This document shows positions 1 to 9,578 of a stretch of DNA of 32,324 nt, one piece after another. The notes below the pieces were generated by a model that had not been told where the DNA came from, did no database searches, and worked only from the letters and a program-made list of their open reading frames with translations. Origin of the DNA: Alphaproteobacteria bacterium. GTDB lineage: Bacteria > Pseudomonadota > Alphaproteobacteria > Caedimonadales > UBA9215. The stretch spans positions 1 to 32,324 of the forward strand of contig JAJRPZ010000098.1 of assembly GCA_024280495.1 (NCBI GenBank), given 5' to 3'. A program made the translations under genes and the position numbers. Every line of letters starts with the position of its first letter. The stretch's first letter is position 1.

Positions 1-1362
1 AATGGAATGCCACCTAATGGAGTGGCCATCGAAGAGCTTTTTCGTCAGTTCCTTCAGGGGATGCAACAGGGGCAGGCTAAAAAATCAAGTTCATTGGGGT
101 CTGGTTTTTTAATTGCTCAGGAAGGTAAAACAGCCTTTATCGTAACGTGTAATCACGTTATTGCGAATGCTGATGAAATAAAAATCACCCTTCATGATGG
201 AACGGAACTTAATGCCAAAGTTGTCGGACGTGATAAACGAACGGATTTAGCTTTACTGAGTGTACAAACCGATAAAAAACTAACTGTTTTGGATTGGGGT
301 GATTCTTCAAAAGCTCGTGTCGGCGATTGGGTGATTGCCATTGGAAATCCATTTGGCCTTGGAAGTACAGTAACAACGGGGATTGTTTCATCCATTGCCC
401 GTGATATATTAGCCCGTTCAAGACATGGGGGTGCTGATTATGTAAGCGGTTATATTCAAACGGATGCTTCCATTAATATGGGAAATTCTGGCGGCGCGCT
501 TTTTGATATTAATGGCAAGGTGATTGCGGTGAGTACTGCTATTTATACGCCAAATGGTGGTAACATCGGCATTGGATTTGGAATCCCATCTTCTTTGGCT
601 AAAAAAGTTATTGCGCAACTCAAAAAATTTGGTAATACAAAGCGTGGTTGGCTTGGTGTTCGTATTCAAAATGTAACAGATGAAATTGCCGAAACATTGA
701 ACCTTGAAAAAGGTCAAGGGGCTCTTGTTGGTGATGTTGCCTCCAAGGGACCTGGAAAAAAATCAGGTCTTCAAACTCAGGATGTTATTTTAGCTTTCAA
801 TGGTAAATATATTAAAGAATCAAAGGAACTTCCTCATATTGTTGGTGAGTCTGAAATTGGTTCGACTGTTCCTATGGTTGTTTGGCGTGATGGTCAAAAA
901 GTAACACTAAGAGTTGTTGTGGGGGAATGGGAAAAAGCTGAAAAAGAAGGTCTTCTCGATGATCAAAGCTATGATATTCAGAAAAAAGTTGAAAAGAAAG
1001 AGCAAATATTAGGAATTGCAACACGGGAAATAACGCCAGGTATGAAAGAACGCTACCGTTTGCCAACGGATGTGAAAGGCCTTTTTGTTGCCTTTGTTGC
1101 ACCAGCATCGGAAGCATTTGGAAAATTCATACGTCCAGGAGATATTGTTCAACAGCTCACCTCTGGTTCCATGAAAATAACACCAAAAACTCCCGATCAA
1201 TTTCAAAACTTTATTGAAAATCTTCAAAAGGTTGGTAAGGAAAAAGTTTTGCTATTGCTGAACACGAAGGGAAATTTGCGTTATATCGCTCTCAGTCTTA
1301 AAAATAAAACTGAGAGAAGAAAAGATGAAGACACAGCAAAAAGCACCTCTGATAGAAAATAA
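1..1362 (+). CDS. DegP/HtrA-family periplasmic serine protease (5' partial)
   Basis: Trypsin-like serine protease followed by two PDZ domains, the architecture of DegP/DegQ proteins that degrade or chaperone misfolded envelope proteins in the periplasm. Counting from the ATG at position 7, the catalytic triad is visible as His50 (TCNHVI), Asp80 (RTDLALL) and Ser161 (GNSGGAL). PDZ1 covers roughly residues 215-310 and PDZ2 roughly 335-435. The reading frame is open to the window edge, and family members carry a signal peptide and about 60-80 more residues before this point. The real start is therefore almost certainly outside the window and Met at position 7 is internal. The C-terminus is polar and lysine-rich after PDZ2. 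A 55-bp gap separates it from the next gene on the same strand, so cotranscription is possible. The family assignment is firm; DegP versus DegQ versus MucD cannot be decided here. Confidence 0.93.
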   Translation, partial: NGMPPNGVAIEELFRQFLQGMQQGQAKKSSSLGSGFLIAQEGKTAFIVTCNHVIANADEIKITLHDGTELNAKVVGRDKRTDLALLSVQTDKKLTVLDWGDSSKARVGDWVIAIGNPFGLGSTVTTGIVSSIARDILARSRHGGADYVSGYIQTDASINMGNSGGALFDINGKVIAVSTAIYTPNGGNIGIGFGIPSSLAKKVIAQLKKFGNTKRGWLGVRIQNVTDEIAETLNLEKGQGALVGDVASKGPGKKSGLQTQDVILAFNGKYIKESKELPHIVGESEIGSTVPMVVWRDGQKVTLRVVVGEWEKAEKEGLLDDQSYDIQKKVEKKEQILGIATREITPGMKERYRLPTDVKGLFVAFVAPASEAFGKFIRPGDIVQQLTSGSMKITPKTPDQFQNFIENLQKVGKEKVLLLLNTKGNLRYIALSLKNKTERRKDEDTAKSTSDRK

Positions 1363-1417
1363 AACTTTATGAATAAAGAGGTTAATTCTTTTTTTTCATA
1401 TAAACAGGAATGATATT

Positions 1418-2944
1418 GTGGTTGCATTGATCCATACAGTTGCCTTCCAGGGCATTGAAGCTGTTTCTATTGAGGTTCAGGTTCAAGTATCCTCTGGATT
1501 GCCTTCTTTTTCCCTTGTGGGATTACCTGATAAGGCCGTTGCGGAATCAAGGGACCGGGTTCGAGCAGCCCTGACATCTATTGGTATGGCGCTCCCTCCT
1601 AAAAAAATCATTGTGAACTTATCCCCCGCTGACCTTCAAAAGGAAGGAAGCCATTTTGATCTTCCCATTGCCCTTGGGTTGTTGGTGGCATTGAAAGCTC
1701 TCACCCCCGATGATATACGGGATAAAATCGTTCTGGGTGAATTGGCCCTTGATGGTAGAATTTCAAAAGTTTCTGGTGTATTGCCAGCGGCTATTATGGC
1801 TGCTTCAGAGGATATGGGAATTATCTGTCCCTATGGAAATGGTCCCGAAGCAGCATGGGCAGAAGGAATTCAAGTTATAGCTCCCCCAGATTTATTATCC
1901 TTGATGAATCATGTGAAAGGCAAACAAATTCTCCAAGCTCCAGAACCTCAACTCTTATCAATCAACTCTGATTTACCAGATATGAAGGATATTAAGGGGC
2001 AAGAAAGTGCTAAACGTGCCCTTGAAATTGCTGCTGCTGGGGGACATAATTTATTGATGCAAGGGCCACCTGGGGCTGGAAAGTCAATGTTGGCTGCGAG
2101 GTTGCCAGGTTTACTGCCACCACTATCACCAAAAGAAGCCTTGGAAGTCACCATGGTTCATTCCATCGCAGGACAACTCAATCAAGGCCAACTTCTTCAA
2201 GAGCGTCCTTTTCGGGACCCTCATCATTCAGCTTCATTGCCAGCTTTGGTAGGTGGTGGTGCCAAGGCAAAACCAGGGGAAATTTCTCTCGCCCATTGTG
2301 GCGTTCTTTTTTTAGATGAGCTTCCTGAATTTAACAGCAGCACTCTTGAGACATTGCGCCAACCCCTAGAAACAGGAAAAATCATGATTGCACGCGCTAA
2401 TAATCATGTGACTTATCCTGCTCGTTTTCAATTCATAGCAGCGATGAACCCGTGTCGTTGTGGCTATATTGATGATGCAGAACGGGCCTGTTCCAGGGCG
2501 CCTAAATGTGCTATTTCTTATCAATCAAAACTTTCAGGACCTCTTTTGGATCGTATTGATTTGAATATTTTTGTTCCTGCGGTCATGGCACGGGATTTAG
2601 CCTCCGCTAAAATTGGTGAGTCAACGGCCACCATTGCGGCTCGTGTTTCAAAAGCACGACAACGTCAATTGGAAAGGTATCAAACACTTTCTGGAAAGAA
2701 TGATATTGCGGGGCTTAATAATGCAACTTTACCAGTAAAATTCCTTGAAAAAATTGCCGTTCCCGATGAGCGTGGTCGCAATATTCTTAATCAAGCCGCT
2801 GATAAATTTAAACTTTCTGCCAGAGGATATCATCGTATTTTGAGGGTAGCTCGCACTTTGGCTGATCTTGAAGACGTAAAATCCATTGGATACACTCACA
2901 TCGCCGAAGCCATCAATTACCGTCAAATGGGCACTGCCCTATAA
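1418..2944 (+). CDS. YifB/ComM family Mg-chelatase-like AAA+ ATPase
   Basis: 508-residue protein with the three-part YifB/ComM layout: an N-terminal ChlI-like region with the conserved GLPSFSLVGLPDKAVAESRD stretch near residues 27-46, a central Mg-chelatase AAA+ module, and a C-terminal Mg-chelatase domain. Walker A is GPPGAGKS (residues 216-223), Walker B is in GVLFLDELPEF (295-305), and the MNPCRCGY motif follows. In naturally transformable bacteria ComM is a hexameric branch-migration helicase that helps integrate donor DNA; in other bacteria the role is unsettled. Translation starts at GTG, with AGGA at 1406-1409 eight bases upstream. Length is normal and there is no frameshift. It follows the htrA-type gene on the same strand; a convergent pnt operon lies beyond. 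No other competence gene is in the window. Confidence 0.94.
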   Translation: MVALIHTVAFQGIEAVSIEVQVQVSSGLPSFSLVGLPDKAVAESRDRVRAALTSIGMALPPKKIIVNLSPADLQKEGSHFDLPIALGLLVALKALTPDDIRDKIVLGELALDGRISKVSGVLPAAIMAASEDMGIICPYGNGPEAAWAEGIQVIAPPDLLSLMNHVKGKQILQAPEPQLLSINSDLPDMKDIKGQESAKRALEIAAAGGHNLLMQGPPGAGKSMLAARLPGLLPPLSPKEALEVTMVHSIAGQLNQGQLLQERPFRDPHHSASLPALVGGGAKAKPGEISLAHCGVLFLDELPEFNSSTLETLRQPLETGKIMIARANNHVTYPARFQFIAAMNPCRCGYIDDAERACSRAPKCAISYQSKLSGPLLDRIDLNIFVPAVMARDLASAKIGESTATIAARVSKARQRQLERYQTLSGKNDIAGLNNATLPVKFLEKIAVPDERGRNILNQAADKFKLSARGYHRILRVARTLADLEDVKSIGYTHIAEAINYRQMGTAL

Positions 2945-3149
2945 AATCTCATGAGGTGGTCCTCAAAATATACACACACATTTAAAAACAACCACTATAT
3001 TACGCTTCCAGTAATGTTCGTTTTATAAGGAAGAATTTCAAAATCCTCAATAGGAGTTGCCAGTCCTCTTGACGCCAAAATTGAAAAGGCAAGCAATATC
3101 GACTTTAAGTATATATTTTTCGTTTTTTACTCCCTGTTTTTTTATTTTT
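2945..3149. other. Convergent intergenic spacer, no gene recognised
   Basis: 205 bp between the 3' ends of the yifB-type gene and pntB. A short TGAGG/CCTCA hairpin occurs just after the yifB stop but has no T-tract. I see no RNA gene or credible intrinsic terminator. Confidence 0.5.
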
Positions 3150-4547
3150 TTAAAATGCCCTTACAATTTCCTCACACATTTTTTTGGCATCACCAAATAG
3201 CATCATGGTATTATCGCGATAGAAAAGCTCATTATCCACACCAGAATATCCAGGACTTAGGGATCGTTTGATAAAGAGAACTGTTTTTGCATTTTCAACA
3301 TCTAAAATAGGCATACCATAAATAGGACTTTGAGGATCCGTTTTTGCAGCAGGATTCGTTACATCATTAGCCCCAATGACAAAAGCGACATCGGTTTGAG
3401 AAAAATCGCGATTGATTTCATCTAATTCCAAGACATCTTCATAGGGGACATTGGCTTCTGCCAATAACACATTCATATGACCTGGCATACGCCCTGCCAC
3501 TGGATGGATGGCATAACGAACTTTAATCCCTTTTTCCTTGAGAGTATCAACCATTTCACGTAGGGCATGTTGAGCTTGTGCAACGGCCATACCGTATCCA
3601 GGAACAATAATAACTGACTCTGCATTTTCAAGAATGTATGATGCATCTTCGGCACTTCCTGACTTGTGGGCACGATCGCTAGGAACTGCCCCTCCGTCTG
3701 ATTTTCCAGAAGAAGCTCCGCCGCCAAAACCACCAAGAATCACATTAAAAATCGATCGATTCATGCCTTTGCACATAATATAACTCAAAATTGCACCAGA
3801 GGCACCAACAAGGGCGCCCGTGATGATGAGGAGATGATTATTTAGAGTGAATCCAATACCAGCGGCTGCCCACCCTGAATAAGAATTCAACATGGAAACA
3901 ATTACTGGCATATCCGCGCCTCCAATGGGAAGGATAAGTAAGAATCCTAACAGAAGACTTATGGCAACAACCATAGCAAAAATAGCATAGGATTCAGAGA
4001 CAACAAAAAAATAAGTAAGGGCAATAATAGCAATGCCAAGACCAGCATTTAAAGCATGTTGCCCTATAAATGATAAGGGCGCACCACTCAATACGCCTTG
4101 CAATTTACCAAAAGCAACAAGAGATCCCGTAAAGGTAATAGCACCAATGGCAACACCAATGGACATTTCAATTAAGCTAGCACTTTGGATAGCGCCAATG
4201 GTTCCAATGCCAAAGGCAGCTGGTGCGAAAAGAGCTGACGTCGCGACGCAAACGGCCGCTAAGCCGACTAAACTGTGAAAAGCTGCAACCAACTGTGGCA
4301 AAGCAGTCATTTCGATTTTTTTAGCCACAACAGTTCCTATAGTTCCTCCAACGGCAATACCTAGGATGATTAGAAAATAATCATGGACATCATTGGAAAA
4401 CACAGTGGCGATAATGGCCAAGGCCATACCAATAATACCAAGGGCATTTCCAGTGCGGGCAGATTTCGGAGAGGACAATCCTTTCAAAGAAAGGATAAAG
4501 CAAACAGATGCTATCAAGTATAAAAGTGCTTGAATATCTTGAGTCAT
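3150..4547 (-). CDS. pntB: NAD(P) transhydrogenase subunit beta
   Basis: 465 residues. The N-terminal half is a bundle of hydrophobic helices (membrane domain dII), and the C-terminal part from about residue 290 is the soluble NADP(H)-binding dIII. Recognisable dIII motifs are [40 protein letters not shown] and [13 protein letters not shown]. With PntAA and PntAB it forms the proton-translocating transhydrogenase of the inner membrane, which uses the proton gradient to reduce NADP+ with NADH. The gene starts with ATG three bases after the pntAB stop and is the last gene of the pntAA-pntAB-pntB operon. The split alpha subunit, as in Rhodospirillum, is typical of Alphaproteobacteria. No residues appear to be missing. 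Confidence 0.97.
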   Translation of the reverse strand: MTQDIQALLYLIASVCFILSLKGLSSPKSARTGNALGIIGMALAIIATVFSNDVHDYFLIILGIAVGGTIGTVVAKKIEMTALPQLVAAFHSLVGLAAVCVATSALFAPAAFGIGTIGAIQSASLIEMSIGVAIGAITFTGSLVAFGKLQGVLSGAPLSFIGQHALNAGLGIAIIALTYFFVVSESYAIFAMVVAISLLLGFLLILPIGGADMPVIVSMLNSYSGWAAAGIGFTLNNHLLIITGALVGASGAILSYIMCKGMNRSIFNVILGGFGGGASSGKSDGGAVPSDRAHKSGSAEDASYILENAESVIIVPGYGMAVAQAQHALREMVDTLKEKGIKVRYAIHPVAGRMPGHMNVLLAEANVPYEDVLELDEINRDFSQTDVAFVIGANDVTNPAAKTDPQSPIYGMPILDVENAKTVLFIKRSLSPGYSGVDNELFYRDNTMMLFGDAKKMCEEIVRAF

Positions 4548-4550
4548 GAT

Positions 4551-5000
4551 TTATTTTCCTTCTTTTTTAGGGAGAGTTTTCTTTTTACCAGAAAACATCG
4601 AAAGCATGCGTTGGGTGACGACAAAACCGCCAAAAATATTAATAGAGGCAAGAACAACCGCAATGAACCCCAAAATAGAAGCAAAATTAAAATGAGGAAG
4701 GCCTGCTGCCATAAGGGCACCAACGATAATCACACTGGAAACTGCATTGGTAATAGCCATCAGGGGCGGATGCAAAGCTGGTGTTACTTTCCACACAACA
4801 TAATACCCAACAAAGGCTGCCAGCGTAAAAACCGTGAGGCCAAAAATAAAAGGAGACACGCCGAAGAGGGCCTCATCTTGCAAAGAGGCCGCGCGCACTG
4901 CTTCCTGTGTCAGGTCATGGAGGTCCGCTGATTTTTGCGCAAGCTCCGTTGCTTTGTTCGACAGGTCTTTTGAATATTGAACCAGGGTATCTAAACTCAT
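4551..5000 (-). CDS. pntAB: NAD(P) transhydrogenase subunit alpha, part 2 (membrane)
   Basis: 149 residues carrying the membrane-spanning C-terminal part of the alpha subunit. Three hydrophobic helices are visible between about residues 48 and 130, with the conserved run [20 protein letters not shown] between the first two. The first 45 residues are charged and probably helical, and are longer than in the compact PntAB proteins I know. It contributes dII helices to the proton channel of the transhydrogenase. Its ATG overlaps the stop codon of pntAA in an ATGA arrangement (4997-5000), which implies translational coupling, and pntB begins three bases after its stop. Confidence 0.94.
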   Translation of the reverse strand: MSLDTLVQYSKDLSNKATELAQKSADLHDLTQEAVRAASLQDEALFGVSPFIFGLTVFTLAAFVGYYVVWKVTPALHPPLMAITNAVSSVIIVGALMAAGLPHFNFASILGFIAVVLASINIFGGFVVTQRMLSMFSGKKKTLPKKEGK

Positions 5001-6169
5001 TTTTTATCTCCTTTTGAGGAAGTTTTGTGAGGCGATGCTATTTTCATGAAATCTGGATGAATAATTTTACCACCATGGGTCAAGGTAGCTGCCTTTAAAA
5101 TATCATCATTTAAATCAATGGTAATTTTTTTTGAGTCTTTATCATGCATGAGGGTTAATAAATTAAGGATATTCCTTGCATAAAGAGTGCTTGCTTCCGC
5201 GGGGAGACGCCCAGGCAAATTGCCATGACCAATAATTATCACCCCTTTTTTATGGATGATTTTACCAGGGACAGAACCTTCAATGTTTCCACCCATTTCA
5301 ACGCCCATATCCAACAACACGGATCCTGGTTTCATGGCAGAAACCATTTCTTTTGTCACAAGACGTGGTGCTGGTTTTCCAGGAATCAATGCCGTTGTAA
5401 TGACAATGTCTGATGCAGCAACACTTTCTGCCATTTTATCGGCTTGGCGTTTTTTATAAGCCTCACTCATTTCCTTGGCATAGCCCGCCGCCGTTTCATT
5501 AGATTCAGCATCGGGATCCACTTCAATGAATTTACCACCCAGGCTTTCCACTTGCTCCTTAACCGCGGCACGCACATCAAAGGCTGAAACAACAGCGCCC
5601 AACCGTTTGGCCGTTGCAATGGCTTGAAGACCAGCAACCCCTGCCCCAACAATTAAAACCTTTGCAGGTGGCACTGTGCCTGCGGCAGTCATCATCATCG
5701 GCAATGCACGGCCATATTCATAAACGGCATCAATGACGGCACGGTACCCAGCAAGGTTGGCTTGAGAAGATAAAACATCCATACTTTGCGCACGGGTGAT
5801 ACGCGGAATCATTTCAAGGGCTATGGCACTCACATGTTTTTTTTCACAAGCCTCAATCAAATCTAAATTATGATAAGGCGCCATGGTCGCAATAATAATA
5901 GCCTCTTTTGAAAGGCCCTTAAGCTCATTTTTGATTTGAGGCGCACGTACCTTTAAAAGAATATATGCTTTATCAAGGGTGGCATCTACCGTTTTACAAA
6001 GGGTCGCGCCAGCCTGAGCATAAGCGTCATTGGAAAAGGACGCCGCAAGGCCTGCTCCTTCTTCAACAGAAACCGTCAATCCCATGGAAATCATTTTTTT
6101 TGTGGTTTCAGGGGTTACGGCAACCCGTGTTTCACCTTCATAAGTCTCTTTTAAAATGGCAACTTTCAT
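4997..6169 (-). CDS. pntAA: NAD(P) transhydrogenase subunit alpha, part 1 (NAD-binding)
   Basis: 390-residue soluble NAD(H)-binding domain dI of the transhydrogenase. It begins [20 protein letters not shown], as alanine dehydrogenase/PNT N-terminal domains do, and has the Rossmann motif [14 protein letters not shown] and the [20 protein letters not shown] region. The ATG at 6169 is preferred over a TTG one codon upstream because GGGA lies seven bases before the ATG. It is the first gene of the operon and ends in a four-base overlap with pntAB. The complex regenerates NADPH, which fits a cell that retains mdh and sucCD but may have few other NADPH sources; that link is inference. Confidence 0.96.
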   Translation of the reverse strand: MKVAILKETYEGETRVAVTPETTKKMISMGLTVSVEEGAGLAASFSNDAYAQAGATLCKTVDATLDKAYILLKVRAPQIKNELKGLSKEAIIIATMAPYHNLDLIEACEKKHVSAIALEMIPRITRAQSMDVLSSQANLAGYRAVIDAVYEYGRALPMMMTAAGTVPPAKVLIVGAGVAGLQAIATAKRLGAVVSAFDVRAAVKEQVESLGGKFIEVDPDAESNETAAGYAKEMSEAYKKRQADKMAESVAASDIVITTALIPGKPAPRLVTKEMVSAMKPGSVLLDMGVEMGGNIEGSVPGKIIHKKGVIIIGHGNLPGRLPAEASTLYARNILNLLTLMHDKDSKKITIDLNDDILKAATLTHGGKIIHPDFMKIASPHKTSSKGDKK

Positions 6170-6269
6170 CAAAGGATCCCTTGCTGATATTTATTTATTT
6201 TATTTTTAGCATAAAGAGTCAGAAATACAAATTAAGTATTTTCAATGTGACCAAAAAGAAAGGAGAAAA

Positions 6270-6303
6270 AACAAAAAAAACCGCGGAATAAACCGCGGTT
6301 TTG
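6270..6303 (-). terminator. Strong intrinsic terminator after the omp gene (symmetrical)
   Basis: Perfect inverted repeat AAAACCGCGG (6277-6286), loop AATAAA, CCGCGGTTTT (6293-6302). On the minus strand the hairpin is followed by a run of eight T, the form expected for an intrinsic terminator of the outer-membrane protein gene ending at 6325. The symmetry with A/T flanks means it could also work on the plus strand. Confidence 0.85.
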
Positions 6304-6324
6304 GTTAGTTTTACAAGTTCTAGA

Positions 6325-6978
6325 CTAGAATTTGTAACCCAAACGAATTTTAACGTCATGGATACGAGGTTTAGCATCGATAGTGTTGCCAGCAGTAGCC
6401 AAAACTGGTGCTGCGATTGCAGTGGCAGTAGCAGTTCTTTTTTCACCGTAGAAAGATACTGAATATTCCATACCAACCAAGAAGTTTTCTGCAATAACAG
6501 TTTCTGCACCTAGACCAACAACGAATGCATTATGACGTTGTGATTTAACCCCACCAGCAGTAATTACAGCTTGAGAAAAGCCATTTTCAAACTTTGCATT
6601 TTCCCAACCAAGTTTGATGTAAGTCATCCAAGAGTTAAGATCAATACCTGCACGAACGGCAAGACCGAATGCTTCTTTACGTTTTGATGCAGAATTGGCT
6701 GCAAGCTTTACGCTACCGAAGTTAAAGGAAGCTTCTGCACCCAAAAGGAACATACCCATTTGATATGTATAACCAGCATGAACACCACCAGCGAAACCAC
6801 GAGCATGTGCTTCAGTAGTAGCAACAATAACACCAGCTCTAGTTCTAGTTTCAGCTTTTACGGAACCAACACCGTAACCAGCGTTTAGACCTGCATAAAA
6901 ACCAGAAAAGTTAGAATCAGCGTTAGCAGCAAAAGCTGTCAAAGCAACAACAGAAGTTGCAATCATTTTTTTAAACAT
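6325..6978 (-). CDS. OmpA-type/Omp25-like outer-membrane beta-barrel protein
   Basis: 217 residues. A clear Sec signal peptide (MFKKMIATSVVALTAFAANA, cleavage expected after residue 20) is followed by a GFYAGLNAGYGVGS start typical of eight-stranded outer-membrane barrels. Alternating aromatic and glycine strands follow, and the protein ends in KIRLGYKF with the terminal Phe recognised by the BAM complex. There is no OmpA peptidoglycan-binding domain, so it is a barrel only, as in the Omp25/Omp31 surface proteins of Alphaproteobacteria. The gene stands alone between the pnt operon and greA, with its own terminator. AAAGGA lies 7 bases before the ATG and is covered by an inverted repeat described separately. 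Function beyond surface structure cannot be read from the sequence. Confidence 0.9.
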   Translation of the reverse strand: MFKKMIATSVVALTAFAANADSNFSGFYAGLNAGYGVGSVKAETRTRAGVIVATTEAHARGFAGGVHAGYTYQMGMFLLGAEASFNFGSVKLAANSASKRKEAFGLAVRAGIDLNSWMTYIKLGWENAKFENGFSQAVITAGGVKSQRHNAFVVGLGAETVIAENFLVGMEYSVSFYGEKRTATATAIAAPVLATAGNTIDAKPRIHDVKIRLGYKF

Positions 6979-6985
6979 TTTGTTT

Positions 6986-7035
6986 TCCTTTAATAATATG
7001 TTTCACGGCGAACCGTATGACTTATTATTAAAGGA
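6986..7035 (-). promoter_or_regulatory. Inverted repeat sequestering the omp Shine-Dalgarno
   Basis: On the minus strand TCCTTTAATAATA (7035-7023 read on plus as its complement) pairs perfectly over 13 bp with TATTATTAAAGGA (plus 6998-6986). The second arm contains AAAGGA, the only good ribosome-binding site for the omp ATG at 6978. Between the arms sits a small ACGG-TTCG-CCGT hairpin (plus 7005-7016). If transcription starts upstream of about 7040, the mRNA would fold with its ribosome-binding site paired in an AU-rich stem. If instead the promoter -10 lies inside the left arm, the repeat would be a DNA operator. Confidence 0.55.
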
Positions 7036-7210
7036 GGAAAAGGGATAAGCAAACAAGAAAAATGAAGAAAGAAAAATGATGTCGTGGGGTGTGATATTTT
7101 TGCCACACTTTTTTATTCATCCCACTTGGACACAGATAGCTTTCCTTGAAAAAGAGGCAGGGGAAATCAAACCTTTTGAGCCCCCCAGCACTATAGGGGA
7201 TTGCTCTCAG

Positions 7211-7684
7211 TTATTTATAATCAACACTTACTATTTCATAGTTTTTTTTACCACCAGGGGTTTGAACGACAGCGCTATCACCTTCTGATTTTCCTATGAG
7301 GGCCCTTGAAAGGGGTGCTTTGAAAGATATTTTCAAATCCGTGAGGGACGCTTCATCCATACCAACAATTTGATAAGTAATTTCTTCGTCAGTATCTTCA
7401 TCAGCAATACAAACAGTTGCGGAAAAACGCACGACATCACCGGACATTTTCAAGGGATCTATGACCTCTGCCAAGGAAAGTTTAGCTTCGATTTCCTTAA
7501 GGCGCCCTTCAATGAAGCCTTGTTTTTCACGAGCTGCATGATACTCAGCATTCTCGGAAAGATCACCGTGGGCGCGAGCTTCTGCAATGTCTGCTATAAC
7601 GGCTTTACGTTCGACATTCTTTAATTGTAACAATTCTGCTTCAAGGGCTTTATGGCCCTTGGCAGTCATGGGGTGCTTTTGCAT
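7211..7684 (-). CDS. greA: Transcription elongation factor GreA
   Basis: 157 residues when started at the ATG at 7684 (MQKHPMTAKGHKALEAELLQ), the usual GreA length and N-terminus. A TTG seven codons upstream is in frame but has no ribosome-binding site. The N-terminal coiled coil carries the acidic tip region with GDLSENAEYHAAREKQGFIE, which enters the RNA polymerase secondary channel and stimulates cleavage of backtracked RNA. The C-terminal FKBP-like domain contains SRALIGKSEGDSAVVQTPGG. It lies 66 bp downstream of glmS on the same strand and may be read from the glmU-glmS transcript. Confidence 0.96.
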   Translation of the reverse strand: MQKHPMTAKGHKALEAELLQLKNVERKAVIADIAEARAHGDLSENAEYHAAREKQGFIEGRLKEIEAKLSLAEVIDPLKMSGDVVRFSATVCIADEDTDEEITYQIVGMDEASLTDLKISFKAPLSRALIGKSEGDSAVVQTPGGKKNYEIVSVDYK

Positions 7685-7750
7685 AGTTTTCTTAGCCTTA
7701 CTCAAAATTCATTAGAAATAATATAGATTATTTATACATAAATTGCCATA

Positions 7751-9577
7751 TTACTCAACAGTTACTGATTTGGCAAGGTTTCTAGGTTGATCCACATCGG
7801 TGCCTTTAATAACGGCTGTATGATAAGCCAATAATTGGGCAGGAATCGTATAGACAAAAGGCGCCGTTAAAAACGACGTCTCAGGGACAGTGATTCGAGC
7901 AAGTGCCATTGAGGAATACTGGCTTTGACCAACGGTATCGGAAATCAAAATTATTTTTCCTTTACGAGCAGCCGCTTCTTCAACATTTGAAGCAACCTTG
8001 TCATACAAATAATCATGGGGAGCAGAAACAATAATCGGCACATTTTCGTCAATTAAAGCAATGGGCCCATGTTTCATTTCTCCCGCTGCATAACCTTCTG
8101 CATGGATATAAGAAATTTCCTTGAGTTTTAAAGCACCTTCCATGGCAATGGCATAACAAGAACCACGACCAAGATACAAAACATCACGGGCTTTAGCAAT
8201 ATCTTCAGCCACTGTTTTACAATCATCGGAAAGCTTCAATGTTTGCTCTAAAAGATTTGGCAAACGACAAAGGTCTTTGCATTTATCAATTAAATCTTGA
8301 TCCGTCAATAAACCACGGCCATGGGCGAGTTTAAGAGCCAACACCGCCAATACAACCAGTTGCGTTGAAAATGCTTTGGAGGAGGCAACACCGATTTCAG
8401 GCCCCGCATAGGTCATGAGAGGAGTATCCACGCTCCTTGCAAGGGAACTATTGGCAACATTCACAACCCCAAGTGTATGCTGACCTTGTGATTTAACATA
8501 GTTAAGGGCAGCCATGGTATCCGCTGTTTCGCCAGATTGTGAAATAAAGAGAGACACGCCATCATCCATAACGGGTGGCTTGCGGTACCTAAATTCAGAA
8601 GCAATATCCACTTCGACTGGAATACGTGCCAGTGTTTCAATCCATGTTTTTGCAACTAATCCTGCATAATAAGACGTGCCACAGGCAACAATAGTCAAAC
8701 GTGTAATATCTTTTGGATTAAAACCAAGGGATGGCACATCAACTGTTGTTCGGTCAGATCTTAAATAGGCATTAAGAGTTTGACGTACTACATCTGGTTG
8801 TTCATAAATTTCTTTCAACATAAAATGCCGATAAGGACCCTTTGAAATTTGATCAAAACCGCCTGTATAAGTTTCTGACAAACGAGTTACTTTTTCATGG
8901 GTATGGTCAAAAATTTGAGTTTGGTTTTTTGTTAGAACGGCAACATCACCATCCTCAAGATATGTTAAATTTTGCGCAAGCCCCGCGAGAGCCAAGGCAT
9001 CAGAGCCAATAAATTTTTCTCCATCAACACCTTCACCAATGGCAAGGGGGCTCCCCTTGCGCGTTCCATAAAGACGATCAGGATTACTTTTAAAAATAAT
9101 AGCGAGGGCATAAGCCCCCTCTAGCTTGCCAATGGTTTTAAAAATAGCATCCAAAGGCGTTAGACCTTCTGCTTCATAAAGGGATAAAAAATGCGCGATA
9201 ACTTCGGAATCCGTTTGGGTTTCACAAGCAATTCCAAGGTTTAGAAGTTCTTTTTTTAGATCCATATGGTTTTCAACAATACCATTGTGAACAATGGCCA
9301 CGGCAGGCGTTGTGTGAGGATGCGCGTTTTGTTCCGTTGGCAACCCGTGCGTCGCCCATCTAGTGTGTGCAATGCCAATTAAGCCATCAATGCCCTTACC
9401 CTCGAGTTTTGCATCTAAATTTACGATTTTACCAGGCGCACGGCATTTTAAAATTTCTTGATCTTTAATGACGGCAATACCAGCAGAGTCATACCCACGA
9501 TATTCAAGGCGACGTAACCCTTCTACCAAACGATGGACCACTGGTCTTTGACTTAAAATTCCAACAATTCCACACAT
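7751..9577 (-). CDS. glmS: Glutamine--fructose-6-phosphate aminotransferase (isomerizing)
   Basis: 608 residues, the normal size. The N-terminal glutaminase begins MCGIVGIL with the nucleophile Cys2. Two SIS domains bind fructose-6-phosphate (motifs ACGTSYYAG, ISQSGETADTMAAL, GRGSCYAIAMEGALKLKEISYIHAEG with the catalytic Glu/Lys region), and the C-terminus DVDQPRNLAKSVTVE is the family signature. It makes glucosamine-6-phosphate, the first committed step to UDP-GlcNAc for peptidoglycan and LPS. Its start lies one base after the glmU stop, so the pair is an operon. No glmS ribozyme-like leader is present; that is expected outside Gram-positives. Confidence 0.98.
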   Translation of the reverse strand: MCGIVGILSQRPVVHRLVEGLRRLEYRGYDSAGIAVIKDQEILKCRAPGKIVNLDAKLEGKGIDGLIGIAHTRWATHGLPTEQNAHPHTTPAVAIVHNGIVENHMDLKKELLNLGIACETQTDSEVIAHFLSLYEAEGLTPLDAIFKTIGKLEGAYALAIIFKSNPDRLYGTRKGSPLAIGEGVDGEKFIGSDALALAGLAQNLTYLEDGDVAVLTKNQTQIFDHTHEKVTRLSETYTGGFDQISKGPYRHFMLKEIYEQPDVVRQTLNAYLRSDRTTVDVPSLGFNPKDITRLTIVACGTSYYAGLVAKTWIETLARIPVEVDIASEFRYRKPPVMDDGVSLFISQSGETADTMAALNYVKSQGQHTLGVVNVANSSLARSVDTPLMTYAGPEIGVASSKAFSTQLVVLAVLALKLAHGRGLLTDQDLIDKCKDLCRLPNLLEQTLKLSDDCKTVAEDIAKARDVLYLGRGSCYAIAMEGALKLKEISYIHAEGYAAGEMKHGPIALIDENVPIIVSAPHDYLYDKVASNVEEAAARKGKIILISDTVGQSQYSSMALARITVPETSFLTAPFVYTIPAQLLAYHTAVIKGTDVDQPRNLAKSVTVE

Positions 9578-9578
9578 A

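Noticed and set aside
2950-2975. TGAGG-TGGT-CCTCA hairpin after the yifB-type gene
   Set aside because: Five-base stem, followed by A-rich sequence on the plus strand and no T-run; not called as a terminator.
7180-7205. CCCC...GGGG hairpin downstream of greA
   Set aside because: Four-base stem without a T-tract on the minus strand; not a credible terminator.
7076-7288. 70-codon plus-strand ORF overlapping the greA end
   Set aside because: It overlaps greA antisense, has no recognisable domain or ribosome-binding site, and low-complexity composition.
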